The notes under the pieces are model-generated. The model made no database searches. It saw nothing but the letters and a program-made list of their open reading frames with translations, and was not told where the DNA came from. The position numbers were made by a program, and so were the translations under genes. From Rutidosis leptorrhynchoides (lineage: Eukaryota; Streptophyta; Magnoliopsida; Asterales; Asteraceae): a stretch of 64,000 nucleotides of DNA. Position 1 is the stretch's first letter. Every line of letters starts with the position of its first letter. The DNA lies in assembly GCF_046630445.1 (NCBI RefSeq), contig NC_092337.1, positions 357,298,001 through 357,362,000 of the forward strand, read 5' to 3'. Of the stretch, positions 48,660 to 62,648 are shown in pieces.

Positions 48660-51640
48660 AAGCTACTAAATTGGGATAAGCAGATAAGCGACGATCCTAC
48701 CGTCCATCATCTTCATCTTCCTTCACTCCTCCCTTCTTCTTGTCATATGCGAATTCAGCTTGTTTACAAGGAACAAAGGGTATTATCGTCATTGTATTAT
48801 AGTGAATTAATATATTTTAATTCAATTGTTTCAACTACTGTCTATCGTTAATATGCACTCTTTTCATCAGTTCGTCGATACGCTGCTCATACGGTTTTTA
48901 TTCTTCTTTCCAGACTATTCATTCGATTTATTCAATGATTAACTTGCATCTTCTATGATTCTCAGTGAATGTTAGTTTCCTATTTAATCATCAATTTGTT
49001 TCGTTTGTATATTATTGTTTACAAATTCAATTACAGTTTACATTTTTTCGATTTAATCATCAATTTTTAGTTTGGTGCCCTAATTTTTTGAAATCTGTTG
49101 ATTCGATTCAGCTTTCAAATCATAAATCGGAGGCCTACTGCGAGTTCGGTGTTGGAGCTTAGCCAGAAGGTTCTGGACTCAGTTTGTGTTAAACAGCCTT
49201 GATGAATTGTAAGCTTATTCGTCGTTATTGTTTATATGTAGACGTAATGAATTCTGAATTTATGTCTTTAGTTATTTTCCTTATGTGTTTGTGTGAATTC
49301 TAAGTGATGTTTGATTTAATATATGAACTTCAGTTTGAAATATGTGATTCATTAACAAATTTTTTGGGTTCTTAAGTTATCTTATGGCGAATTCTAGTCA
49401 CCCTGATTCTATTGTAATCGCTTTGTTGCAGTTTATTTGTGCTTCGAAATCGTTGGTTGATTCAAGAGCTTAGAGAAGTGGTGCTTAGAAACTGCTGGTT
49501 CATGAACAAATGAGGTAGGTATACTAACTGATTCATGAACAAATGATGCTTAGAAGTGGGTTCTTAGGTTATGTGTTTACTCGTGTTCATGCACATATGA
49601 GGTAGGTATTCATTTACAAACAAGGTAGGTATACATCTTTAATGAGCAGTGATTTCAAAGCGATGGTAGTTATCAACGGCTGCGGAAATTTTGTCAAAGA
49701 ATCTCTTGGCTTTTTGCAATTACTAATGGTCTCTTTCTTCTAATTGTATATGATGTGTTTTTATTTGTACATATTTATAGAATCGGACTAAGTTGGATGA
49801 CTAAAAGTTAATTACTGTGATTTGTGTGATAATTGCACGAGGTGCTCATGGATTCATGTACATGCTCTTGGTGATACTATCAATGGCACAACTCAACTGG
49901 TACTATGTATCTAAAACGTTCCATAATTGTTTTATAACTTTTAAACTTTCAACGTTGAAACCCTACAAGTATTTGTTAGAAGTTCTTTTGCTGTGATTTT
50001 CGAATTGATAACATCGTTTTTGAACATCGAAGTTCTTTTCAGCAATTTGTTGCATCTTGAGCTTTAATGGAGTTTGCATTCATTGTATGGGTACAGCAAC
50101 AACGTAGTTACCAAAAGTTTTTTTCTTTTCTTCAACATCATTAGTGGTAATTCTTTGCTCTGTAATTTACTTAAGGACTAATTTTGCAAACGTTTTCTTC
50201 CAAATCCTGACGCAAACTAGGTATCCCAACTCTCAATTCAATAGCTTTAAGGCTAACAAAATTTTTTTTGTCAGTAGCATATTGTTTCCCATTTTTGATA
50301 TGCATGTATAATCATGATCAATAGGTATAAACATTAATCAAACGTTAAAAATAAAAAAGTGGGTGTGAATAATTGAAGAAAGCTTGAAATTATAAAAATG
50401 AAGTAAGAGTGATTGAAGATTGTGAGGGAGAATAAGTATCAGTTGATTGTGAAAATAATTAGTCTTGTGGCTAATTATGTAAATGTTTGTTAATTTGCGA
50501 ATAACTTGAAACAAAAAATATGCAGTGTTTGACCCTCTGCTTCATGCGTACCTAGGAAAATAATCATTTTTTGTGTACATTTGTGTGTTTTTTAGTTCCT
50601 TTGTGCGAATAGGTTATAGCTGACCGATTTTATGATGAATGAATGGGACATCTTTTAATAATATTTTTCTGGTGTTGTTGTTTGTAGGTTGTTGTCTCCT
50701 TCTGTGGGTGTTGGGGGTGTTGGGGAACCAACAATGCAACTAAAGTTCGGATCTCTCGAAATGAACAACTAACGAGTGGTTTGTTCTTATTATCTCTATC
50801 AGTTGTTAATGTTATCTAGTATATGGCGTTTATTTTTTAACTTCAGTTTATATTAGTATATGCAATTATGGAAGCTGCTTATGTTGTTCTCTTTCAAGAC
50901 TTTGTACATCCGTCAGCTTCAGCAATGGGGTACAAGCATTTTGGTACAAGCTACTATTTGGTTAGCTTCACATTTTGGTTAATATATGATTCGTTTTGGT
51001 CCATTGAGTCAGAGACGATGAGTTTGCTACCATGATTCAACCAACTGTCAAGTTGACTAAAAAGGTCCCCCTATACAGTCATGTTGACTTTTATTAAATT
51101 ACCAAAGTCATATTACCGACCAAAACCGTAGCCACATTACCACCATTAACCTCAAAAGTCATTATTTGATTTCAAATGCTTCGACTCACTAAGTTGAACT
51201 GCACTCCTTTTTCGACATCAACATAGGCTTTCACGAATCAAATAATAATCATTACATAACAATAACATGCTGATATCAGTTTTAAACATCCTGGCCACAA
51301 CAATGTGTTGACTTGAAAACTTAATTGTTTGTCCAGCCTAGCTTCATAATGTTGCAACTAATCTTGAATTCACCCTTCTGTTCACCATGCACTTCTTAAA
51401 CTTTTAATTTTATTTCTTCTACCAACAACATGAAACCCATTATCATGATCAATCCTTCCAGTACATTCTCCTGCAATTTCAATATGCATATGCTTTTGTA
51501 ATGTGTTATTCGGGTTGTGATTACAGCTGCATCTTATTTTTCTTCTATTCTAACGTAGTCGAAATAATTATATATAACCATCTGTATTTACTTTTAGTTT
51601 TTTTTGTTTGTTGTTTCGTATGATTTATTTTTTTTATTTT
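48660..51640. other. Left part of the 8-kb element, no gene recognised
   Basis: AT-rich, intron-like DNA. Short exon-like stretches are possible, for example near 49080-49160 and 50690-50750, but no protein family is recognisable. Confidence 0.4.
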
Positions 51641-51679
51641 TTATATGTACATTGATTGTGGTTTGTGATAGTATACATG

Positions 51680-51797
51680 ACTATATGCAGTGCTCTCAGT
51701 GTTTCAACTCTAGAGGCTGTGCACCCAACTGCTTATACCTTGGGAGATGGGAGGTTATCATCATCTTCTGAGTTTTCTATTCTTCCTGACCATGAAG
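51680..51797 (+). pseudogene. Exon-like segment of unknown gene
   Basis: The frame reads CSALSVSTLEAVHPTAYTLG and DGRLSSSSEFSILPDHE and is followed by GTAGGTATT, a good donor. I do not recognise the protein. It lies 250 bp before the VAP-like exon on the same strand and may or may not share its origin. Confidence 0.35.
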
Positions 51798-52050
51798 GTA
51801 GGTATTTGCAGTCTTGGCAACTCAATGATTTGCAGCCTATCTGCCTGTAATGCACATGCCTCATACCTAGTTGGCTAGTTGTATCCAAATGCCCACTAAA
51901 AGTGGGTTTTTATTCACATTCATTAAATTAATACTAGTAATATATAACATCCTGTAGTCAAATATTAAGATATAACATTCATTTGAATATCAAGCTCCAA
52001 AGGAAGCTCATGTTTGTTGCTTATCTGTTAATTCAATACTTTTGCTACAG

Positions 52051-52137
52051 CCACAATGCAAGCTCCAAAGGAAGCTCATGTTGACATGCAATGTGAGGAC
52101 AAGTTTTTGTTTGAAAGTGTAGTGTGGAAGGACTTAT
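52051..52137 (+). pseudogene. Captured exon of a VAP27/VAP33-type (MSP domain) protein
   Basis: Acceptor TTGCTACAG and donor GTAAGT bound an 87-bp exon reading TMQAPKEAHVDMQCEDKFLF and then ESVVWKDL. Plant VAMP-associated proteins have TMQAQKEAPPDMQCKDKFLL-like text in the middle of their MSP domain. These proteins tether the ER to other membranes. Only one exon is visible, so it is a captured fragment. A copy of AAGCTCCAAAGGAAGCTCAT lies 75 bp upstream near 51995. Confidence 0.75.
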
Positions 52138-52494
52138 GTAAGTTTCTGCTTGGGTTATTTGTGATTATTTTTTACCATTTCCCTAGTTAATCAAAATTTT
52201 CTGTAAGTTTGAATCTGAGATGGGCTTGGTGTAATAAGTAACTTGAGTATTTTAGAATTAATATATTCTTGTTTCAGTTGAACAAACAGTACCTGTTGGA
52301 ATTTACAAATGTGACCAATAATAGTTATTATTTTAGAACTGATATATTCTTGTTTCAATTGAACAGTACCTGTTGGGATTTACAAATGTGACCAATAATA
52401 GTTAATATTTTAGAACTGATATATTCTTGTTTTAATTGAACAAACAGTACCTGTTAAATGTGACCAATAATAGTTAGTGTTTTAGCTTACATAC

Positions 52495-53485
52495 ATTCGA
52501 CGGACGACCACATACATTCGACGAATGATAAATTCGACGAATGATAAGATACACTTGACGATGAACGATAACATACATTCGACAACGAACGATAACATAT
52601 ATTTGACAAATATAACATATATTCAACGGACGATAACATACATACATACGACGACAACATACATTCGAAGACGAACGATAACATACATTTGATGACGAAC
52701 GGTAACATACATTCGATTATTGGTAACATGCATTCCATGAGCGGTAACATACATTACATGAATTACACGAACGATAACATACATTCGACGACGAACGATA
52801 ACATACATTCGATGACGAACGATAACATACATTCGACGACGAACGATAACATATATTCGGCGACGAACGATAACATACATTCGACGAACGATAACATACA
52901 TTCGACGAATGATAAAATACACTCGACGACGAATGATAAGATGCACTCGACGACGAACGATAACATACATTCAACAACGAACGACAACATACATTCCACG
53001 ACGAACTATAACATCCATTTGACGAAGGATAACATACATTCGACGAAGGATAACATACATTCAATGAACGATAACATAACATACATTCGACGGACGGTAA
53101 CATACATTTGACGGACGATAACATACATTCAACAACGAACGATAACATCCATTTGACGAAGGATAACATACATTCGACGAAGGATAACATACATTCGGCG
53201 AACAATAATATACATTCGACGGACGATAGCATACATTCGACTACGGACGATAGCATACATTCGACTACGGACGATAGCATACATTCGACAACAAACGATA
53301 ACATACATTTGACGAAAAACGATAACATCCATTCGACGACGAACGATAACATCCATTCGACGACCAACGATAACATTCATTCGACGAACGATAACATACA
53401 TTCGACAAACGATAACATACATTCAACGAACGATTACATACATTTGACGTCAAATGGTTATATACATTCGACGAATGGTAATCGT
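52495..53485. repeat. 1-kb minisatellite, 21- and 24-bp units
   Basis: About 40 units are built on ACGATAACATACATTCGACG, with an extra ACG triplet in the 24-bp form. Unit lengths are multiples of three, so long frames stay open on both strands (for example repeats of NDNIHSTT on plus and of ECMLSFVV on minus). No start context, splice context or domain supports coding. Substitutions are frequent at the edges and fewer in the centre. Confidence 0.9.
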
Positions 53486-53689
53486 GTACGTAAGTTTCTC
53501 ATGTGAGCTGCATGCTAGAAAAACTTGAGTGCAAGGCAATTAACTTAATATGTGTCTTAAAATTTGCAATTTAATGTGACCTGAGAAAATCAAATACAAC
53601 ATCATTAATTAAATAATCCATAAATAAGAATAATAAAGAATTAAGTAAGTCAAAATTCAGGACTACAAAAGAGAAGTTGTTGGTGAGTT

Positions 53690-53845
53690 CTTCTAAGTGA
53701 ATTCTTCCAAGTGAAGTTGCATTTCATGTAAATGAAACTATCCCTCAGATTTTTCAGATCAATCTTGAAGAAATCCTTGAGACCCGGTCTATGAACTTTA
53801 ATAACAAATTCTCTTGGCCCTTCAATCTTGCACGATATACTTGAC
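53690..53845 (-). pseudogene. Captured exon of an ABC1-like (UbiB-type) kinase
   Basis: After acceptor ATTGCAG the minus strand reads GQVYRARLKG. After a one-step frame change it continues FVIKVHRPGLKDFFKIDLKN. In ABC1/UbiB atypical kinases GQVYRA...VKVQRPGLK.LF.IDLKNLR is the nucleotide-binding lysine region, and this version is closest from memory to the plastid ABC1K8/OSA1 type. The frame change and missing neighbours show a fragment. It is on the opposite strand to the VAP-like exon. Confidence 0.65.
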
Positions 53846-53859
53846 CTGCAATAGATATA

Positions 53860-56400
53860 CGCTATTACCCTAACTTAATAAAATTTGAGGAACAAATAAG
53901 TGATGAATGTATGAAACCTTGAGCAGTTGTAACAACTCGATACAGTTTTTAATCTATGTTTCAGATTAACAGTGCAAATTATTCTCAAATCTAATCACCA
54001 TGGACCAACAACATATAAATGAATATGAATCATATATATTCAAGTACATAAAAAAATGAATGAACAAGTACCTCCCTTAGAGTGCCAATTTTGATAACTC
54101 TTGGTTTGTTTGTTGTTCCATCAGCTGACCAAGGGTTTAAACTTTGAACTAAATCAAGCACAAACATTTTAAAAAATAAAATACCTTCATATTAAGAAAA
54201 AAAAAACACTTAAGACAACATATTGTCATGGTAAGAAATCAGTTCAGCTCATTGACCATACCTACATGATCCAAACTTATTCGTTCCATTAAGACCTTTC
54301 TAGATGAATATTATAACACCTGTAGATTCATGTTCCTACAATGATGATTTGGTTATTTCATCAACTAAAATATGGCCCCCTAAATCAGATTTTGTATAAT
54401 CCCGAAAAGTATCGGTACTGGAAGTCTCTTCTATTATGATATCTTTACTTGACAATGATACTCACATCCACACCTTTTGAGTATATATGTTTAAAAAAAT
54501 GTTCAGATTATAAGCTGAAATGACACATAAGAGAGAAATAAAAGGAGAAGAAACAGAAAATACCACATTCATCTTTTTTGTTTATAGCTTTAAAAAATCA
54601 GTCAAGCTCCTGTCTACAACAGAATCAGAGACTTTGATCACTTGTGAGGCTGCAAGAAGCACTCTAATAAGCTCATATCATCTCCTTCTCATAAGCTTAC
54701 ATTACTAGAAACTATTGTATGATTTTTGGAGATCACTTTGAAGAGATTAAAAAAAACCCAATGATCTTCTACACATTACTCAACGTATTTTTTTTATTAC
54801 ATGATAGCAGCCACCAAAATTTCAGTGGCTATATTAGCATTTGAAAACCAAATCAACTATAAAGCATGATAAATACAGACGACAATATGCTTATTCACAT
54901 TGGTGAATCCCACAAGGATTTGTAGACAAAAATCAGAATTATCTGATTATCACGTATAAGTGAGTATAAATGCTACTGCATAGATTATGGGTTAACTAAA
55001 GTTCAGTTCACCTAAAACGAACTTGGAATGTACAATATCAACGTGATGAATACACATTATCCTAAATAAAAAACACACATGCACACGTAGTAAATTGGTG
55101 TTCAAACAAAATTGGCGATCGCATACATTTCCAAGTATCAGAATGAAACAATATAAAGAAGTGATATTACCATATCCGGTGGACAGAATATCATCTCCAT
55201 TCCAGACAACATATGCTTCGAACATGTGAGTACCTAAACAAATGAGCAGAAATAGTATGTTTTATTCATATCCTGAATTAGTTATTCAAATGCTCAATGG
55301 GTAAAACAGAAATCAAAGTAATCTTGATCCTTTATGGCATATAATTGTTTGGGATAACAAACTAAAAACAACACATCCACAAACAAAGCAAAAATTGCAG
55401 TCGGTTATGGTGATTATCATGTGCATCCACAGAGAAGAAAGTTTATACGAAAATAGACAACTTAATAACCAATAATCTTTTGCAACAGAGAGGATTTAGG
55501 CTTCAGGTAGCAGGTTGTTTGCCAGAAGTTCAACACTACCGTTTGAGGTAGCCGCTGTTTCAGAAGTGGCTGTTACAGCTACTAAAAGTTGCATCCATCT
55601 ATGAAGAATGAATGCAACTACAATATGTAATTGTGGCGCAAAATGACTTAAATCGATGGTTATAAGCAAACGATTGTTATACCTATCTGAATAATGGAAT
55701 ATCATAAGGCTATTGTGGCTTCAAGTGTCAACATAATTAGTGCTAACAATTCTTGTATGGAAATGAATTTATATCATGTTATACCAGCTACAATAATACT
55801 TACATAATTAGTGTCAACATAAGCAATGATAGTCAGTTATGTACCAGCTACAATAATACTTGCATAAATTTCTATCATTTTCTAATCATCAGTACTAGTC
55901 AGAAAAAAAATCCCACTCAAAATGGAAATGAATGTACCTTCACTAGTAATTAACTTTGCATTACGTTCCTTTACCACAAGCAGCAGCTCCAAATATCATT
56001 AAAATCATAGGAACCCTCGGTTTTTTCACTGACGTCACAATCCCTGAATTAACAAGAAATAAATTAAACAACAAAATAAACCCTAATTTTAAATGAAATT
56101 CATCTTAGAATTGAAAAAAAAAATCGTGAATTATCAGTGTTTTAAAATGACGAGACATGAATTCATTCGTTAAATACCTAATTAAATAATTAATTACGAG
56201 AAACATACCAGTAGTATTTAAAAAACACTGTAACAAAATGAGGTTTATTACCTGAATGAGCTAAATCGTCGTTTGCAAGATGAATCTTTATTTTTCAGTT
56301 CAACTTAGCTATTTTCAAGAAAAGATGAATATTTTGCTTTTGAATGATGGATTTGACGATGTTTGCATTTGAAGGAAGAATTTGAAGGATGAATTTGAAG
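53860..56400. other. Right part of the 8-kb element, exon-like scraps only
   Basis: Minus-strand scraps with splice-like borders occur at about 55145-55215 (MFEAYVVWNGDDILSTGYG then GTAATA) and 55499-55620 (WMQLLVAVTATSETAATSNG). I do not recognise either. The rest is AT-rich and intron-like. Confidence 0.35.
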
Positions 56401-56605
56401 GATATGAATGAAAGATGAACTCTAGATCCAGATGTATCCGACGAGCTCATGCTATGTTGTTGTTACTGTTTATATTCTATTTTAATTTAACTAATTATCA
56501 AATTACAGATTTACCCCTCCGCTTTTTTTATTACTTTGATGAGATCTGTGGTCAGAATCTACTTATCCCCTTATCCCCATTTTACTCCTTATCCCTTGAT
56601 CTCTC

Positions 56606-56608
<3 letters not shown>

Positions 56609-56664
<56 letters not shown>
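56609..56664. repeat. (TA)n(TG)n array between the two (TA)n-bounded elements
   Basis: TA units pass into TG units at about 56663-56678. At 56738-56760 the mirror order (CA)n then (TA)n begins. The stretch 56640-56820 is thus itself a large imperfect palindrome centred near 56710. Confidence 0.9.
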
Positions 56665-56677
<13 letters not shown>

Positions 56678-56736
56678 AATGTATATATAAGTATATACGT
56701 ATAACGTATATATATGTATATACTTATACATACATT

Positions 56737-57605
<869 letters not shown>

Positions 57606-57719
57606 CCCCTATTTTACCTCAATTGAATCATATTGACTCAAATTGAATCCATTTGACTTATATTTATAAGTACGTAGTACACTTTTGACTATAAAAATCT
57701 ACAAAAAGTTATTACTTAC

Positions 57720-57821
57720 GTTGTTTGCTTTTGGTTCATCATTACATCACTGTTTGGTTGTCTTCTGTTGGTGCATAATCTTGTAACTTTTGATAGGACC
57801 GATCTTTGAATTTTCTTCGCT
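57720..57821 (-). pseudogene. CACTA gene, third visible exon
   Basis: Acceptor TTTGTAG and donor GTAAGT bound an exon reading SEENSKIGPIKSYKIMHQQK and then TTKQ, a stop where tryptophan is expected, and CNDEPKANN. It joins in frame after SIVSRL of the previous exon. It fits the position before the C-terminal helix of plant En/Spm-type proteins. Confidence 0.6.
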
Positions 57822-57931
57822 CTACAAACACACAATAAAATAATTTAAATGTATATAAATCAAATCATCTGTTTGCTAACATTTTATCAATTATATAAAA
57901 CATTAATAACAAGGAGGTTTAAGCAATTTAC

Positions 57932-58252
57932 CAGACGACTAACAATAGATTTGCTACCATGCAAACCGTGGTATCTGACTTTAGACTTGTTTTGTGCATT
58001 GATCGCACAACGATTCTGGTATTTTTGTGAAAGCATCAAGTCAACAAATGGATTCCAGAGCTCCGGTTCAACTTTCGATGGTGCTCGGTCACGAAGGTTA
58101 GTAGGATCAATGTACCCGTCATTATCATCGAAATATGCTTTCTGTTCATTTTTTGCGTTTTTCCATCTATTCCCGGATACCTGCTCTATCCCAGCCCGCA
58201 CTTTTTTTTCGATTACCCCACCGTCTAGCCACGAACTCATGTTAAAGTAATT
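57932..58252 (-). pseudogene. CACTA gene, second visible exon (Ptta/En/Spm domain)
   Basis: The frame reads [20 protein letters not shown] and GNRWKNAKNEQKAYFDDNDG, and ends CAINAQNKSKVRYHGLHGSK then SIVSR. The N-x-x-N-K-x-K-x-x-H-x-x-G-S-K motif is diagnostic of the Plant_transposase (Ptta/En/Spm) family. It is bounded by acceptor GTTGTAG and donor GTAAAT. Confidence 0.75.
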
Positions 58253-58257
58253 CTACA

Positions 58258-58267
58258 ACAAAAACTA

Positions 58268-58313
<46 letters not shown>

Positions 58314-58356
58314 ATATACTATACTTATATAATATATATATATATATATATACAGG

Positions 58357-58446
<90 letters not shown>

Positions 58447-58727
58447 TATATATATATATTATATGTATGTATATGTATATACAGTATATATATACATCTG
58501 TATATACAGTATATATGTATGTATATGTATATATAGTATATATGTATGTATATGTATATGCATATATAGGATATATGTATGTATATGTATATATAGTATA
58601 TATATACATCTGTATATACAATATATATGTATCGTGTATGTATATGTATATATAGTATATTGTATGTATATGTATATACAGTATATATGTACGTATATGT
58701 ATATGTATATATATAAGTACTAATCAA
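58258..58727. repeat. Degenerate TA/TATG/TACA microsatellite filling a CACTA intron
   Basis: Nearly the whole intron between two CACTA exons is TA repeats. They grade into 30-40-bp higher-order units with GTATATGTATGTATATGTAT-like text. Tyr/Ile-rich open frames on both strands are artefacts of the repeat. Confidence 0.9.
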
Positions 58728-58733
58728 ACTTAC

Positions 58734-58940
58734 TCGAATTTCAAGTCAAATTTTATCTTTCTCATCCGAAGGTATGTCTACCCAACTCTCGTAATGTTGC
58801 GAAAACTTTGGGGACCTAACGACACTCGCTATTAGATTCACAAATTTCGAAGAATTCGGGCCTATCGCATGAACCGTATTAATAGAAGTATCAAAGTCAA
58901 TATCTAAAGGTTTCCCACTTCGGCTTCGACGATTCACAAA
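58734..58940 (-). pseudogene. CACTA gene, first visible exon
   Basis: The frame reads NTVHAIGPNSSKFVNLIASV and HYESWVDIPSDEKDKI, then a stop where tryptophan is expected and LEI before donor GTAAGT. In the En/Spm protein family a G-x-N-x-x-x-F...VR...W..VP motif lies just before the next exon's domain. The upstream part is not visible. Confidence 0.65.
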
Positions 58941-59105
58941 TTATGTTCGTCGTTGAAATGTGTGTTTAATTAAGTAACTTTGTATGATATCCACCTCGTC
59001 GTTATCAGTGTTTCATTAATATCCACCTCGACATAATTCAACAAAAACACAATAAAAGTTTCTTCATCTTTCAAAACTAAATAAAGATAAATTCGATTTG
59101 AACGC
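58941..59105. other. Junction DNA between CACTA remnant and Athila LTR
   Basis: A duplicated ATATCCACCTCG word lies at about 58988 and 59019. No terminus or coding motif is seen. Confidence 0.35.
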
Positions 59106-59494
59106 TGATAATACTAAAAACGAACATATATTTCATAGCATTATCCCTCAAGAAAGACAAGCTTTTAGTTGCAATTGTTCTATTTACAAGTGATATTCGT
59201 TTAAATAATAAAAGGTGAAGACAAAAGACAGATTCGACGAATTGAAGACGCAAACGACCAAAAAGCTCAAAAGTACAAAGTACAATCAAAGTGGTTCAAA
59301 TTATTGATGAGAAACGTCTCAAAATTACAAGAGTACAAGACGCGAAACGCAAAATACAAGATATTAAATTGTACGCAAGGACGTTCGAAAATCCGGAACC
59401 GGGACCAAAGTCAACTCTCAACGCTCGACGCAACGGACTAAAAATTACAAGTCAACTATGCACATGAATATAATATAATATATAATTAATTCTT

Positions 59495-59543
<49 letters not shown>

Positions 59544-59737
59544 TATATATTAAAACCGTCGGCAAACAAGAAAAAAAAATTATGTGAGCTGGATCAGAGG
59601 GCCATGCGATCTCATGGCCTGGAAGCACAATTTCCATGCGATCGCATGGGGCCAAAAGTCAGGCCAAGTGCTATAAATTGCAAAGTTTTCAGCCGAGTTT
59701 GGTACTCCTTTTTCTATCCTCTCTATCTCTCTGATAT

Positions 59738-59795
<58 letters not shown>

Positions 59796-61005
59796 TTGAT
59801 TTTAATTTTAATTTAATAATAATAAGGGTATGTTAGCGAATGTTGTAAGTGTGTAAGTCGAAATTTTGTCCGTGTAACGCTACGCTATTACTAATCATTG
59901 TAAGTTATGTTCAACCTTTTTAAATTAATGTCTCGTAGCTAAGTTATTATTATGCTTATTTAAATTGAAGTAATCGTGATGTTGGGCTAAATATTAAATT
60001 TGGGTAATTGGGCTTTGTACCATAATTGGGGTTTGGACAAAAGAACGACACTTGTGGAAATTAGACTATGGGCTATTAATGGGCTTTATATTTGTTTAAT
60101 TGAATGATAGTTCGTTAATTTAATATACAGATTTACAATTGGACGTACCTATAAATAACCACATACACTCGATCGGACACGATGGGCGGGATATTTATAA
60201 GTACTAATAATCGTTCATTTAACCGGACACGGGAATGGATTAATAGTCTATGGACTTATTAAAACATGGGTGAATTATATACAAGGAAAATTGGTGTAAT
60301 TATAGTTTAAGTCCCCAATTAGTTGGAATATTTGACTTCGGATATAAGGATAATTTGACGAGGACACTCGCACTTTATATTTATGACTGATGGACTGTTA
60401 TGGATAAAAACCAGACGGACATATTGAATAATCCAGGACAAAGGACAATTAACCCATAGGAATAAACTAAAATCAACACGTCAAACATCATGATTACGGA
60501 AGTTTAAATAAGCATAATTCCTTTATTTCATATTTAATTGCACTTTTAATTATCATATTTTTTAATTATCGCAATTTTATTTTATCGCACTTTTATTTAT
60601 CTCAATTTCATTATCGTTATTTACTTTACGCTTTAAATTAAGTTATATTTATATTTAATATTTTACATTAGGTTTTAACTGCGACTAAAATTTTGAAATC
60701 GACAAACCGGTCATTAAACGGTAAAAACCCCCTTTTATAATAATAATACTACTTTTATATATATTTATTTACAAATATTGTTTTTAAAAATATAGCATTA
60801 AACTTGGCTAGCTCCCTGTGGAACGAACCGGACTTACTAAAAACTACACTGCTGTACGATTAGGTACACTGCCTATAAGTGTTGTAGCAAGGTTTAGGTA
60901 TATCCACTCTATAAATAAATAAATAACTTGTGTAAAATTGTATCGTATTTAATAGTATTTTGTAGCAAAAATACTACTATTTTGTACCCCTTCGCTTTAA
61001 CATCA
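59106..61005 (+). repeat. Athila 5' LTR
   Basis: It begins TGATAATACTAAAAAC and ends GCTTTAACATCA, eight bases before the primer site. The start is inferred from where similarity to the block at 17008 begins. It includes (TA)n at 59500-59538 and 59741-59790, a perfect palindrome at 59635-59650 and CTATAAATTGCAA near 59671. Confidence 0.75.
59635..59650. promoter_or_regulatory. Perfect 16-bp palindrome CCATGCGATCGCATGG
   Basis: A worn copy (CCATGCGATCTCATGG) lies 30 bp upstream, and two half-like copies lie in the leader near 61417-61455. Related sites occur in the block at 17480-17525. It might be a protein-binding site, but no function is known to me. Confidence 0.5.
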
Positions 61006-61013
61006 AGTATTTT

Positions 61014-61031
61014 TGGCGCCGCTGCCGGGGA
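61014..61031 (+). other. Athila primer binding site
   Basis: TGGCGCCGCTGCCGGGGA is the classic Athila primer-site sequence. Confidence 0.95.
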
Positions 61032-62640
<1,609 letters not shown>

Positions 62641-62648
62641 TTTCAATT

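Larger units (their letters stand above)
48642..56608. mobile_element. 8-kb (TA)n-bounded element with G-run inverted ends and captured exons
   Basis: (TA)n arrays lie on both sides. The first 60 bp and the reverse complement of the last 60 bp align imperfectly. Both begin GGG, and both carry two spaced GGGATAAG/GGATAAG words and then a GAT-CT-ACC word. In between are plus-strand and minus-strand exon-like pieces of unrelated host genes and a 1-kb minisatellite. No transposase is recognisable. The layout recalls a Pack-MULE, but superfamily and duplication length cannot be read because the target is (TA)n. Unit status is inference. Confidence 0.5.

Noticed and set aside
52051-52137. A host VAP27 gene at this place
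   Set aside because: One exon only, inside a TA-bounded element. No MSP-domain neighbours or transmembrane end are visible nearby.
52495-53485. CRISPR-like array
   Set aside because: The units are adjacent without unique spacers, vary in length by triplets, and lie in plant nuclear DNA.
52623-53506. Long repeat-protein frames on both strands
   Set aside because: They follow from minisatellite units whose lengths are multiples of three. They occur in several frames and both strands, with no start or splice context.
48642-56608. Helitron identity for the 8-kb unit
   Set aside because: No terminal hairpin with a CTRR end and no TC start is visible, and inverted ends are present instead.
58242-58727. 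Tyr/Ile-rich frames of up to 161 codons
   Set aside because: They are translations of TA-type microsatellite within a CACTA intron.
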